From: Alphaproteobacteria bacterium
GTDB taxonomy: Bacteria; Pseudomonadota; Alphaproteobacteria; Rhizobiales; Xanthobacteraceae
DNA length: 13,502 nucleotides
Reading direction: 5' to 3'
Assembly (NCBI GenBank): GCA_005884465.1
Contig: VAZH01000090.1
Location: 1 to 13,502 of the forward strand
Part shown: positions 6,158-13,502 of the stretch, piece by piece
How positions within the stretch are numbered: position 1 is the first letter of the stretch
Layout: the number at the start of each line of letters is the position of its first letter
Notes under the pieces: generated by a model
The model's database searches: none
Told to the model about the DNA's origin: nothing
What the model saw: the letters and a program-made list of their open reading frames with translations, nothing else
Position numbers and translations under genes: made by a program

Positions 6158-6181
6158 AGCACTAGTGCTTCCCATCATGGG
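6158..6181. promoter_or_regulatory. Two short palindromes ahead of the ABC operon
   Basis: AGCACTAGTGCT (6158-6169) is a perfect 12-bp palindrome directly next to inverted repeat 2. It is followed by CCCATCATGGG (6171-6181), a dyad around one base. They add to the string of symmetric sites and may be operator half-sites for a second regulator. Short palindromes arise by chance, so confidence is modest. Confidence 0.3.
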
Positions 6182-6206
6182 CCAGAATGATCGACGGAGT
6201 CCAATC

Positions 6207-7226
6207 ATGAACCCGGCTCTTTTGCCGCGAGCGTTAACAGTTGCCCTGGTGGCGGTTTTTGTGGCGATCGTGCCGGTAAGCGCCCAAACGCTGGACAAGG
6301 TCTCGTTCGGAACCAACTGGGTTGCCGAGGCCGAGCACGGCGGATTCTTCCAGGCCGTGGCCGACGGCACCTACAAGAAATACGGGCTCGACGTCACCAT
6401 CGTGTCGGGCGGCCCGAACGACAACAACCGCATGCTGCTGATCGCCGGCAAGCTCGACTTCTTCATGGCCGCCAACACCCTGATGGCGCTCGACGCGGTC
6501 GCCAACAATGTGCCGGTGGTGACGGTCGCTGCCATCTTCCAGAAGGACCCGCAGGTTTTCCTGACCCATCCGGAATCAAAAGTGACAAAACTTGAGGATC
6601 TCAAGCCGCTGACGCTGTTCGTGTCCAAGGAAGGCATCTCCAGTTATTTTCAATGGCTGAAGTCCGAATATGGATTCAGCGAGGAGAAGGTCAGGCCCTA
6701 CACGTTCAACCCGCAGCCGTTTCTCGCCAACAAGCAAAGCGCGATGCAGGGCTATGTCACCTCGGAGCCGTTCGCGGTGGAAAAAAGCGCAGGTTTCAAG
6801 CCCGGGATCATCTTGCTCGCCGATTATGGCTTCAACACCTATTCGACGCTGATCGAGACCCGCCGCGAGCTGATCGACAAGAAGCCGGACCTGGTTCAGC
6901 GTTTCGTCGACGCTTCGATCACCGGTTGGTACAATTATCTGTACGGCGACAACACGGCCGCCAACGCGCTGATCAGGAAACTCAATCCGGAAATGACCGA
7001 CGAGCTGTTGGCCTACTCGCTAAACAAGATGAGGGAATATGGCATTGTCGATTCCGGCGACACCTCGCGCGACGGCATCGGCGCCATGACCGACGCCCGC
7101 GCCGCCAGCTTCTTCGACAAGATGGTGCGGGCCGGCGTGGTCCGCCCCGACGTCGACTTCCGCAAGGCTTACACGCTTCGCTTTGTCAACAAGGGCGTCG
7201 GCCTCGATCTGCGGCCAAAGAACTAG
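6207..7226 (+). CDS. ABC transporter substrate-binding protein, NMT1/SsuA-like
   Basis: This 339-residue periplasmic binding protein of the NMT1/THI5-like (taurine, nitrate, sulfonate, pyrimidine-precursor) superfamily should deliver a small solute to the permease downstream. The signal peptide covers residues 1-26 (ALTVALVAVFVAIVPVSA). The mature protein opens with the family pattern VSFGTNWVAEAEHGGFFQA, then the KKYGLDV and GGPNDNNRMLLIAGKLDF segments that line the ligand cleft. The later YVTSEPF segment is typical of the second lobe. ATG 6207 is chosen because GGAG lies 7 bases ahead and the signal peptide starts there; an in-frame ATG at 6126 would run through inverted repeat 2. It is the first gene of a five-gene operon with ATPase and permease. 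The ligand is unknown. No TPP-riboswitch signature is visible in the leader, which argues against a thiamine-precursor role. Confidence 0.85.
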   Translation: MNPALLPRALTVALVAVFVAIVPVSAQTLDKVSFGTNWVAEAEHGGFFQAVADGTYKKYGLDVTIVSGGPNDNNRMLLIAGKLDFFMAANTLMALDAVANNVPVVTVAAIFQKDPQVFLTHPESKVTKLEDLKPLTLFVSKEGISSYFQWLKSEYGFSEEKVRPYTFNPQPFLANKQSAMQGYVTSEPFAVEKSAGFKPGIILLADYGFNTYSTLIETRRELIDKKPDLVQRFVDASITGWYNYLYGDNTAANALIRKLNPEMTDELLAYSLNKMREYGIVDSGDTSRDGIGAMTDARAASFFDKMVRAGVVRPDVDFRKAYTLRFVNKGVGLDLRPKN

Positions 7227-7233
7227 CGCCGCG

Positions 7234-8046
7234 ATGGCCGAGCCTGCAGCCTCATCCGAAAGCTATTCCGGCATGGCAGGCCTCGCGGTGAGCCTGCGCG
7301 GCGTCACCAAGGTCTATGACAACGGCGTCAATGCGTTGGGGCCATTGGACCTTGACGTGCGCAAAGGCGAGTTGGTGTCGCTGCTGGGACCGTCCGGATG
7401 CGGAAAGTCGACAGCCTTGCGGCTGATCGCAGGGCTCAATGCACCGACATCCGGCAGCGTTCGGGTTTCTCGCGGGGTCGGTCAGTCGCGCGCAGGGCAT
7501 TCCATCGGTTTTGTGTTTCAGGAGCCGACGCTGATGCCGTGGACCAGCGTGCGGGAGAATGTGAGGTTGCCGCTGAAACTTTCGCATGCGCCGACCGCCG
7601 AGGCCAATGCGCGCGTCGGCGACGCCTTGATCCAGGCGGGGCTCGCCGAATTTGCCGAGGCCTATCCGCGCGAATTATCGGGCGGCATGAAGATGCGGGT
7701 TTCGCTGGCGCGCGCGTTGGTCACCGATCCGGACATCCTCCTGATGGATGAGCCGTTTGCCGCGCTCGACGAGATCACCCGCTTTCGGCTCAACAACGAC
7801 CTGCTCTCGCTGTGGCGCAATTTGCGCAAGACTGTCATCTTCGTCACCCATTCCGTGTTCGAGTCGGTTTACCTGTCGCAACGCGTAGTCGTGATGACGC
7901 CGCGGCCGGGCCGCCTCAGTGCCGAGATTCGTATCGACGCCCCCGAGCGGGGAGAGGAGTTCCGAACCTCGGCCGAATATGCCGCTTATTGCCGCGAGGT
8001 TTCGCACGCGCTGGCGCCGTTGCAATCCGGGCAGCCCGGATCATGA
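7234..8046 (+). CDS. ABC transporter ATP-binding protein, SsuB/TauB-like
   Basis: This 270-residue cytoplasmic ATPase powers the importer. All nucleotide-binding motifs are intact: Walker A GPSGCGKST (52-60), Q-loop Gln96, the signature LSGGM (148-152), Walker B ILLMDEP (168-174), D-loop ALDE, and switch His206 in FVTHS. The sequence most resembles nitrate/sulfonate/taurine-type ATPases, which pair with NMT1-like binding proteins. ATG 7234 lies 7 bases after the binding-protein stop but has no strong ribosome site; ATG 7273 is an alternative that would drop 13 non-conserved residues. The stop overlaps the permease start by 4 bases (ATGA), a sign of translational coupling. Confidence 0.88.
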   Translation: MAEPAASSESYSGMAGLAVSLRGVTKVYDNGVNALGPLDLDVRKGELVSLLGPSGCGKSTALRLIAGLNAPTSGSVRVSRGVGQSRAGHSIGFVFQEPTLMPWTSVRENVRLPLKLSHAPTAEANARVGDALIQAGLAEFAEAYPRELSGGMKMRVSLARALVTDPDILLMDEPFAALDEITRFRLNNDLLSLWRNLRKTVIFVTHSVFESVYLSQRVVVMTPRPGRLSAEIRIDAPERGEEFRTSAEYAAYCREVSHALAPLQSGQPGS

Positions 8047-8879
8047 CCTCCCTGCAGACCCCGCCATTATCCGCCGAGCCGGCAGCGCCTGGCAGCCACG
8101 CGCTGCGCCTTGTCCGTGTCCTGCTTCCCATCGTCGTGCTTGCGGCCGGCATTGCGCTATGGGAGCTCGTGGTGCGGCTCAACAATATTCCGCCCTATGT
8201 GCTGCCGGCACCGGTCGCGGTATTTCGAACGCTCATCGCCGACTGGCCGGTGCTGTCGCAATCGCTCGCGACCACGCTGGTAACCACGTTCGAAGGATTT
8301 GTTGCCGCCGCGATCGGCGGCGTCGCGCTGGCGCTGTTGTTCAACCAATCGAAGTGGCTGGAATATTCGCTGTTTCCCTATGCGGTGATCCTGCAGGTCA
8401 CCCCGGTGATCGCGATCGCGCCGCTGCTGTTGATTTATCTACCGCAGCAAACCGCGGTCGTTGTCTGTGCCTGGATCGTCGGATTCTTTCCGGTGCTGTC
8501 CAACACCACGCTCGGTCTGAATTCGGTGGATCGCAATCTGGCCGGACTGTTTCAGCTTTACGGCGCCTCGCGAATGCAGACGCTGCGATATCTCAAATTG
8601 CCTTCGGCGTTGCCGTTCATGCTCGGCGGATTGCGGATTGCGGGCGGGCTGTCGCTGATCGGCGCCGTGGTCGCCGAGATCGCGGCGGGCTCCGCCGGTG
8701 CGGGTTCCGGACTGGCCTATCGAATTGCGGAATCCGGCTATCGTCTCAACATTCCCCGAATGTTCGCGGCGCTGCTGTTGCTCTCCGCCGCCGGGATTGT
8801 CATCTATGGGCTGCTGGCGCTAACCTCGCATCTGGTGCTGCGGCGCTGGCACGAAAGTGCGCTTGGAAAGGAAAACTGA
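8043..8879 (+). CDS. ABC transporter permease, SsuC/TauC-like
   Basis: This 278-residue inner-membrane permease of the binding-protein-dependent type has about six membrane segments (around 24-44, 82-100, 110-132, 136-156, 196-216, 240-264). The EAA loop that docks on the ATPase is seen at about 173-191, YGASRMQTLRYLKLPSALP. It is followed by the GGLRIAGGLSLIGAVVAEI helix typical of taurine/sulfonate/nitrate permeases. Presumably it acts as a homodimer with two copies of the upstream ATPase. It overlaps the ATPase gene by 4 bases and shares one base (TGATG) with the dehydrogenase gene. Confidence 0.88.
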   Translation: MTSLQTPPLSAEPAAPGSHALRLVRVLLPIVVLAAGIALWELVVRLNNIPPYVLPAPVAVFRTLIADWPVLSQSLATTLVTTFEGFVAAAIGGVALALLFNQSKWLEYSLFPYAVILQVTPVIAIAPLLLIYLPQQTAVVVCAWIVGFFPVLSNTTLGLNSVDRNLAGLFQLYGASRMQTLRYLKLPSALPFMLGGLRIAGGLSLIGAVVAEIAAGSAGAGSGLAYRIAESGYRLNIPRMFAALLLLSAAGIVIYGLLALTSHLVLRRWHESALGKEN

Positions 8880-10348
8880 TGGCAGGCGGAAATATTTCTT
8901 CCGAGAAGATCGACTTGCTGGTCTATGGCCCGAACAAGCCGATCGTCGATAATGGTTTTTCCGACCAGTTCGTGCTGCACGCCTTTGAGACCACGGCCGA
9001 TCTCGAGCGGTTGATGCCGGCGGTCGCGGAGAAAATCCGCGGCGCCGCGGTGACCTACAACTCGGTGCGCGGCGACAGCAAGACGCTGGCGCGTTTTCCA
9101 AAACTCGAGATCGTGTCCTCTTTCGGCGTCGGCTACGATCACATCGACGCCAACTACGCGCGCGAGCACAACATCGTCGTCACCAACACGCCTGACGTCC
9201 TGACCGAAGAGGTCGCGGATATCGCGCTCGGACTCCTGATCGCGACCTTGCGCGAGTTCATCAAGGCCGACCGTTATCTGCGTTCCGGCCTCTGGATGAC
9301 GCAAAATTTTCCCTTGAGCGTCGGCTCGCTCAGGGATCGCAAGGTCGGGATGGTCGGCATGGGCCGGATCGGCCAGGCGATCGCGCGCCGGCTCGATGCC
9401 TCGCGTGTGCCGGTGGTCTATCACTCGCGCAAAGTCGCCGACGGCGTATCCTACAAGCATTATCCCGACCTGATCGAGATGGCGAAGGCGGTCGATACGC
9501 TGATCGTGATTATTCCGGGCGGCGCCGCGACCGCCTACAACTCGGTGCGCGGCGACAGCAAGACGCTGGCGCGTTTTCCAAAACTCGAGATCGTGTCCTC
9601 TTTCGGCGTCGGCTACGATCACATCGACGCCAACTACGCGCGCGAGCACAACATCGTCGTCACCAACACGCCTGACGTCCTGACCGAAGAGGTCGCGGAT
9701 ATCGCGCTCGGACTCCTGATCGCGACCTTGCGCGAGTTCATCAAGGCCGACCGTTATCTGCGTTCCGGCCTCTGGATGACGCAAAATTTTCCCTTGAGCG
9801 TCGGCTCGCTCAGGGATCGCAAGGTCGGGATGGTCGGCATGGGCCGGATCGGCCAGGCGATCGCGCGCCGGCTCGATGCCTCGCGTGTGCCGGTGGTCTA
9901 TCACTCGCGCAAAGTCGCCGACGGCGTATCCTACAAGCATTATCCCGACCTGATCGAGATGGCGAAGGCGGTCGATACGCTGATCGTGATTATTCCGGGC
10001 GGCGCCGCGACCGCGAAAATGATCAACGCCGATGTGATGAAGGCGCTCGGTCCGCGCGGCGTGATCATCAACGTGGCGCGCGGCTCGGTGGTCGACGAGC
10101 CGGCCCTGATCGCGGCGCTCAAATCGGGCACCATTCTGGCGGCGGGGCTCGACGTGTTCGCAAACGAGCCGAACGTACCGGACGAATTGAAGACCATGCA
10201 GAATGTGGTGCTGCTGCCGCACGTCGGCTCCGCGTCGGTGGTGACGCGGAACGCGATGGATCAGCTGGTGGTCGACAACCTGAAAGCCTGGTTCGCCGGC
10301 AAACCGCCGCTGACGCCGGTCCCGGAAACCCCGGTCAAGGGCCGCTGA
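8879..10348 (+). CDS. D-2-hydroxyacid dehydrogenase with internal 160-residue duplication
   Basis: The NAD(P)-dependent D-2-hydroxyacid dehydrogenase family (GhrB/GyaR-like, glyoxylate or hydroxypyruvate reduction among others) normally has about 310-330 residues. Here there are 489, because residues 60-219 are repeated exactly as 220-379. Without one copy the protein would be 329 residues, the usual size. Each copy carries the catalytic-domain SFGVGYDHID strand (81-90 and 241-250) and the Rossmann fingerprint VGMGRIG (159-165 and 319-325). The catalytic residues occur once, after the second copy: Arg401 in VARGS, Glu430 in NEPNVP and His448 in LLPHVGS. The second copy plus C-terminus could still form one complete NAD domain, with the first copy as a large insertion after residue 59; activity is doubtful. 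The frame is open throughout. The start shares one base with the permease stop and the stop shares one base with the next gene, so it belongs to the transporter operon. Confidence 0.88.
   Translation: MAGGNISSEKIDLLVYGPNKPIVDNGFSDQFVLHAFETTADLERLMPAVAEKIRGAAVTYNSVRGDSKTLARFPKLEIVSSFGVGYDHIDANYAREHNIVVTNTPDVLTEEVADIALGLLIATLREFIKADRYLRSGLWMTQNFPLSVGSLRDRKVGMVGMGRIGQAIARRLDASRVPVVYHSRKVADGVSYKHYPDLIEMAKAVDTLIVIIPGGAATAYNSVRGDSKTLARFPKLEIVSSFGVGYDHIDANYAREHNIVVTNTPDVLTEEVADIALGLLIATLREFIKADRYLRSGLWMTQNFPLSVGSLRDRKVGMVGMGRIGQAIARRLDASRVPVVYHSRKVADGVSYKHYPDLIEMAKAVDTLIVIIPGGAATAKMINADVMKALGPRGVIINVARGSVVDEPALIAALKSGTILAAGLDVFANEPNVPDELKTMQNVVLLPHVGSASVVTRNAMDQLVVDNLKAWFAGKPPLTPVPETPVKGR
9054..10014 (+). 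repeat. Exact 480-bp tandem duplication inside the dehydrogenase gene
   Basis: Bases 9054-9534 and 9534-10014 are identical at every position I compared, with a period of 480 bp (160 codons, so the frame is kept). The left boundary follows GGCGCCGCGGTGA and the right boundary follows GGCGCCGCGACCG, so a GGCGCCGCG word lies close to both ancestral breakpoints. The hybrid junction at 9521-9540 shows the switch after ACCGC, one to two bases of exact overlap. No transposon end is present. Confidence 0.95.
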
Positions 10349-11043
10349 TGACAGCTCGCTTTGTTACTGCGCTTGCAGTCCTGTTGGCGTGCGTTATCTG
10401 CGGATCGATTGTCCGGTCGCAGGACGCCTCCACCTTGAAAAAAGACATGGTGGGCCAATGGGAGCTCTCGACCACCGAACGCAGCAAGACCTGTGTGGTC
10501 ACGCTGAAGGGCGACGCGACGCCGCAGGGCATGAAGCTCGAACTCGAGCCGGCTTGCGCGGCGGCGCTGCCATTCACCAAGGCCATCACGGCCTGGAATG
10601 TCAAAGGGCTGGATATCGTGCGGCTGCAGGATGCCGCTGGCGCGCCCGTGATCGATTTTACCGAAGTCGAGAGCGGGATTTTCGAAGGCTTGCGACAGGG
10701 CGAGGGCATCTACATCCTGCAGAACCTCGCCGCCGCGCGCTCGCTGGCAAAATCGATGGACCAGATGATCGGTGACTGGGCAATGGTTCGCCGCAATGGC
10801 CAATCGATCTGCGGCCTGACCCTGACCAACACCGAGGCGACGGCGGACAATTTCCAGGTGTTTCTCAAGCCGCGCTGCGATCCGGCGGTCGCAACATTTG
10901 CGCCGACGATGTGGCGGTTGGAGCGCGGCGGGCTGCTACTGATGTCGGCGGGCGGCGAGTTCTGGCGTTTCGAGGCCGACGACAACGCGCAGTGGCGACG
11001 GGTGCCCGACAGCGCCGACCCGCTGATCATGGTGCGGCAATAA
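10348..11043 (+). CDS. Exported protein with two tandem AprI/Inh (protease-inhibitor-like) domains
   Basis: This 231-residue protein has a hydrophobic N-terminal signal sequence (about 1-24, FVTALAVLLACVICGSIV) and two similar halves of about 95 residues. Each half resembles the AprI/Inh family, small eight-stranded barrels known as periplasmic inhibitors of secreted metalloproteases and also found in Omp19. The halves match point for point: MVGQWEL (34-40) with MIGDWAM (140-146), Cys49/Cys70 with Cys155/Cys177 (likely one disulfide each), ITAWNVKGLDIV (80-91) with TMWRLERGGLLL (187-198). Single-domain members are about 100-150 residues, so this is a duplicated form. Cys15 and Cys18 lie in the signal region; a lipoprotein is possible but the lipobox is poor. 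It is the last gene of the transporter operon. Its role there is unclear; inhibition of a protease has not been shown for this form. Confidence 0.75.
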   Translation: MTARFVTALAVLLACVICGSIVRSQDASTLKKDMVGQWELSTTERSKTCVVTLKGDATPQGMKLELEPACAAALPFTKAITAWNVKGLDIVRLQDAAGAPVIDFTEVESGIFEGLRQGEGIYILQNLAAARSLAKSMDQMIGDWAMVRRNGQSICGLTLTNTEATADNFQVFLKPRCDPAVATFAPTMWRLERGGLLLMSAGGEFWRFEADDNAQWRRVPDSADPLIMVRQ

Positions 11044-11341
11044 TTCCCCAGGCGATCGCGCTTCGCTTGGATTGACGCGAGCAAATTCAGAAACCGCATC
11101 AAATCCTTGGCCACGAAAGCCGCCGTCCGGCGGTGGTCGGCATTGATGAAGCGCTCGACCTTGCAGGAACTCGACGGCGAGCCCAACGTTGGCAATGGGA
11201 GGAGCCACAGCACGGGCTCCGCAGATCGAGCCGCTGCACAAGTTGCCCGAGGTCGCTCAGGTCAGTTCCAGGCGAGCTCAGGGTCAGGCGCGGGAGCCAT
11301 GCGTCCCGTCACGTCGGCGCGATGAAACCGAAAAACCGATC
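11044..11341. other. Gap between the transporter operon and ftsH
   Basis: These 298 bases have no recognisable gene; the short open frames in it do not look like any family I know. A hairpin-forming stretch at about 11110-11138 (CCGCC, four bases, GGCGG, with flanking CCAC/GTGG) lacks a T-run, so it is not a confident terminator. No clear promoter for ftsH can be called, and no strong ribosome site precedes the ftsH ATG. The region may contain eroded coding sequence. Confidence 0.35.
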
Positions 11342-13186
11342 ATGACGCAAAAGACCTTCAATATCGGATACGCGATCGCCGCCATCTTTCTGGTGTTCAT
11401 CATTCAGTATGCTGTCTCGGTCGCCAACCAGATTGCGCCGATTCCCTATAGCGACTTTCAACGCCTGTTGCACGAAGGCAAGATCGCCAGCGTCGGCGTG
11501 TCGGACCGCTTCATACAGGGGTCCCTGAAAGAGCCGTTGCCCGGCGGGAAAAAACAATTCGTCACGACCAGGGTCGATCCGCAATTCGCGATCGAGCTCG
11601 ACAAATATGGGGTCCGCTATACCGGCGAAATCGAGAGCACGTTGTTGCGCGACCTGTTGTCGTGGCTGATGCCGATGCTCTTGTTCGTGGGGCTGTGGTG
11701 GTATCTCGGCAGGCGGTTCGCCGAATCGCAAGGTTTTGGCGGCGGGCTGATGTCGATCGGCAAGAGCAAAGCCAAGATTTATGTCGAATCCGATACCGGC
11801 GTCACATTCGACGACGTTGCCGGCGTCGACGAGGCCAAGGACGAATTGCGGGAAGTCGTGGAGTTCCTGAAAAGTCCCAAAGACTACGGCCGGCTCGGTG
11901 GCCGGATGCCGAAAGGCGTGTTGCTGGTGGGCCCGCCCGGCACCGGCAAGACGCTGCTGGCCAAAGCGGTCGCCGGTGAAGCGAAGGTACCGTTCTTTTC
12001 CATCTCGGGGTCGGAATTCGTCGAGATGTTTGTCGGCGTCGGCGCTGCGCGTGTGCGTGACTTGTTCCAGCAGGCACATCAGCAGGCGCCCGCCATCATC
12101 TTTATCGACGAACTCGATGCGCTTGGCCGGGCACGCGGCATCGGCCCCTATGCCGGCGGCCACGACGAAAAGGAGCAAACGCTCAATCAGCTGCTGGTCG
12201 AGCTCGACGGCTTCGACTCGCGTTCGGGGCTCGTCATTCTGGCGGCCACCAACCGGCCTGAAATTCTCGACCCCGCCTTGCTGCGGGCCGGCCGGTTCGA
12301 TCGCCAGGTGCTGGTGGACCGGCCCGACAAGAAGGGCCGCGTGCAGATCCTGCAGGTTCACATGAAGCGGGTGAAGCTCGCGCCCGATGTCGACGCCGAA
12401 AAGGTCGCCGCCCTGACGCCGGGCTTTACCGGCGCCGACCTCGCCAACCTCGTCAACGAAGCGGCGCTGCTGGCGACGAGGAGAGGCGCAGATGCCACAT
12501 CGATGGCGGACTTCGGCAATGCGGTCGAACGCATCGTGGCAGGTCTGGAAAAGAAAAACCGGCTGCTCAACCCCAGGGAGCGGGAGATCGTCGCCTATCA
12601 CGAGATGGGCCATGCGCTGGTGGCGCTTGCGCTGCCGGGGGTCGATCCGGTTCACAAGGTGTCGATCATTCCGCGCGGCATCGGCTCGCTCGGCTATACC
12701 ATTCAGCGTCCGACCGAGGACCGCTTCCTGATGACGCGCGAGGAACTGGAGAACAAGATGGCCGTGGCACTCGGTGGCCGCGCAGCCGAGTGGATCGTAT
12801 TCGGTCACCTTTCGACTGGCGCCGCCGACGACCTTCGGCGCGTCACCGACATCGCTCGCAGCATGGTGACCCGCTACGGGATGTCCGAAAAGCTCGGCAA
12901 CGTCGCCTATGACCGCGATCCTCGCACCTTCTTGACTGGGCCCGATCTTCCACCGCCTCCGCGCGACCGAGATTATGCGGAGAAGACGGCCGCGACCGTC
13001 GACGAGGAGGTGCGGGCCATCGTCGAGAAGGCATTCCAGCGCGCCCTCGACCTGCTCCGGGAACGGCGCGCCGTTCTCGATCGCACCGCCCGGCGCCTGC
13101 TCGAAACCGAAACCCTGGAGGAAGCCGAGCTGGCTCAACTGGTCAACCAGCCGCAGTCGCGATCATCGCAAGCCGCTGCCGAATAA
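11342..13186 (+). CDS. ftsH: Accessory FtsH-type AAA+ membrane zinc protease
   Basis: This 614-residue inner-membrane protease unfolds and degrades membrane and soluble proteins in an ATP-driven hexamer. A first membrane helix (8-30) and a periplasmic domain (about 31-104) lead to a second helix (about 107-123). The AAA+ part carries Walker A GPPGTGKT (197-204), the pore loop [14 protein letters not shown] (229-242), Walker [10 protein letters not shown] (252-260), and the second region of homology with arginine fingers R316 and R319. The peptidase part has the zinc motif HEMGH (420-424) and the third ligand Asp497. The features [21 protein letters not shown] and [20 protein letters not shown] resemble second-copy FtsH proteins, such as those of stress-tolerance islands and P. 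aeruginosa clone C FtsH2, rather than the housekeeping form ([21 protein letters not shown]). The essential ftsH is probably elsewhere. The ATG at 11342 is chosen by the membrane helix; its ribosome site is weak. Confidence 0.92.
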   Translation: MTQKTFNIGYAIAAIFLVFIIQYAVSVANQIAPIPYSDFQRLLHEGKIASVGVSDRFIQGSLKEPLPGGKKQFVTTRVDPQFAIELDKYGVRYTGEIESTLLRDLLSWLMPMLLFVGLWWYLGRRFAESQGFGGGLMSIGKSKAKIYVESDTGVTFDDVAGVDEAKDELREVVEFLKSPKDYGRLGGRMPKGVLLVGPPGTGKTLLAKAVAGEAKVPFFSISGSEFVEMFVGVGAARVRDLFQQAHQQAPAIIFIDELDALGRARGIGPYAGGHDEKEQTLNQLLVELDGFDSRSGLVILAATNRPEILDPALLRAGRFDRQVLVDRPDKKGRVQILQVHMKRVKLAPDVDAEKVAALTPGFTGADLANLVNEAALLATRRGADATSMADFGNAVERIVAGLEKKNRLLNPREREIVAYHEMGHALVALALPGVDPVHKVSIIPRGIGSLGYTIQRPTEDRFLMTREELENKMAVALGGRAAEWIVFGHLSTGAADDLRRVTDIARSMVTRYGMSEKLGNVAYDRDPRTFLTGPDLPPPPRDRDYAEKTAATVDEEVRAIVEKAFQRALDLLRERRAVLDRTARRLLETETLEEAELAQLVNQPQSRSSQAAAE

Positions 13187-13308
13187 CGGGGCCGTCGACG
13201 TCATCCAAATCGGCGATCCGAAGCGACAGTGGTGTCGGCGGGAGCCGGCGGGAGGTCGCCACGCCAGGGAAAATTGCCTTGCTGGCGCCGTGATCCCGTT
13301 CAATCTTT

Positions 13309-13338
13309 GTGGGCGCCCGGCTCGCAAGCGGCGCCCAC
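13309..13338 (+). terminator. GC hairpin after ftsH
   Basis: GTGGGCGCC (13309-13317) and GGCGCCCAC (13330-13338) pair perfectly over 9 bp with a 12-base loop that can close by three more pairs (GCT/AGC). It lies between the ftsH stop and the next gene. There is no T-run on either strand, so it may be a weak terminator, a processing or stability hairpin, or a small intergenic palindrome. Confidence 0.3.
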
Positions 13339-13390
13339 GGCAGTGCTTCGATTCCTCCTCGTGCAGGGCGCGGGCTTAAGGAGATGATTC

Positions 13391-13502
13391 ATGCCTGAAG
13401 TTCCGCTGAACCTCGCGGAGATCGAGGAACGCATCGCCGCTGTAAGGGAAAACATCAGCGAGCTGATCGAGCACGCGGCCGCATATTCCGGCGCGGCGGA
13501 CG
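13391..13502 (+). CDS. Start of a small, probably helical protein, cut by the window edge
   Basis: Only the first 37 residues are visible. An excellent ribosome site, AAGGAGA at 13378-13384, lies 6 bases before ATG 13391. The sequence begins MPEVPLNLAEIEERIAAVR and continues with repeated Glu/Ile/Leu/Ala spacing (ENISELIEHAAAYSGAAD), typical of an amphipathic helix or coiled coil. There is no signal peptide. I do not recognise a named family. It lies 204 bases after ftsH in the same direction. It could be co-expressed with ftsH, perhaps as a stress-related or adaptor-like small protein, but this is only an inference from position. Confidence 0.75.
   Translation, partial: MPEVPLNLAEIEERIAAVRENISELIEHAAAYSGAAD

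Noticed and set aside
5957..6206. A TPP or other known riboswitch ahead of the NMT1-like transporter
   Set aside because: The conserved TPP-riboswitch words (CTGAGA and ACCTGA) are absent, and the dyads do not match a riboswitch class I recognise.
8804..10222. A 472-residue minus-strand frame containing a repeat
   Set aside because: It is the antisense shadow of the dehydrogenase gene and its duplication.
7919..10348. An 809-residue plus-strand frame starting inside the ATPase gene
   Set aside because: Its first part is an Arg-rich shadow of the ATPase and permease genes; only the part from 8879 is the dehydrogenase.
11309..13138. A 609-residue minus-strand frame opposite ftsH
   Set aside because: It is antisense to a complete, motif-bearing FtsH; long antisense frames are common in GC-rich genes.

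Overview
The window looks like chromosome from a GC-rich alphaproteobacterium of the Bradyrhizobium/Rhodopseudomonas type (Nitrobacteraceae). This rests on the protein style (RopB/Omp25-like barrel, DmeRF pair, NMT1-like ABC cassette), the codon use, and a nested intergenic palindromic element around 4615-4705. It carries no rRNA, tRNA, CRISPR array, integrase or recognisable insertion sequence.

Left part (1-4700). A plus-strand fragment (239-610) keeps only the C-terminal CorC/HlyC domain of a hemolysin-type membrane protein. Convergent to it is a large outer-membrane protein that joins an Omp25-like small barrel to an OprB-type carbohydrate porin. Behind it, on the same strand, is a nickel/cobalt module: the RcnR-type repressor DmeR and the cation-diffusion-facilitator exporter DmeF, with a G/C-tract palindrome ahead of dmeR. 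Positions 4161-4725 have no intact gene. They hold a collapsed response-regulator remnant, a strong GC hairpin and the nested palindromic element.

Middle part (4726-11043). A small secreted Gly/Tyr-rich protein and a creatininase-family amidohydrolase lie on the minus strand. Divergent from the amidohydrolase is a tight five-gene plus-strand operon: ABC substrate-binding protein, ATPase, permease, D-2-hydroxyacid dehydrogenase, and a lipocalin-like protein with two AprI/Inh domains. Junctions are 7 nt, -4 nt, -1 nt and -1 nt, so translation is probably coupled. The 250-bp divergent promoter region is packed with inverted repeats. The natural inference is uptake and breakdown of an unidentified amide-containing or cyclic small molecule yielding a 2-oxo or 2-hydroxy acid; the substrate cannot be read from sequence.

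The most unusual feature is in the dehydrogenase: an exact 480-bp in-frame tandem duplication (9054-10014) lengthens a normal 329-residue enzyme to 489 residues with two copies of the NAD-binding glycine motif. It is either a very recent mutation or an assembly artefact.

Right part (11044-13502). An accessory FtsH membrane protease, of the type resembling stress-tolerance-island and second-copy FtsH proteins, is followed by the start of a small, probably helical protein that runs off the window. I did not find a convincing wholly new system. The best leads are the duplication, the dyad cluster at 6031-6181, the double-barrel porin, and an element shared by the left edge and the porin upstream region.
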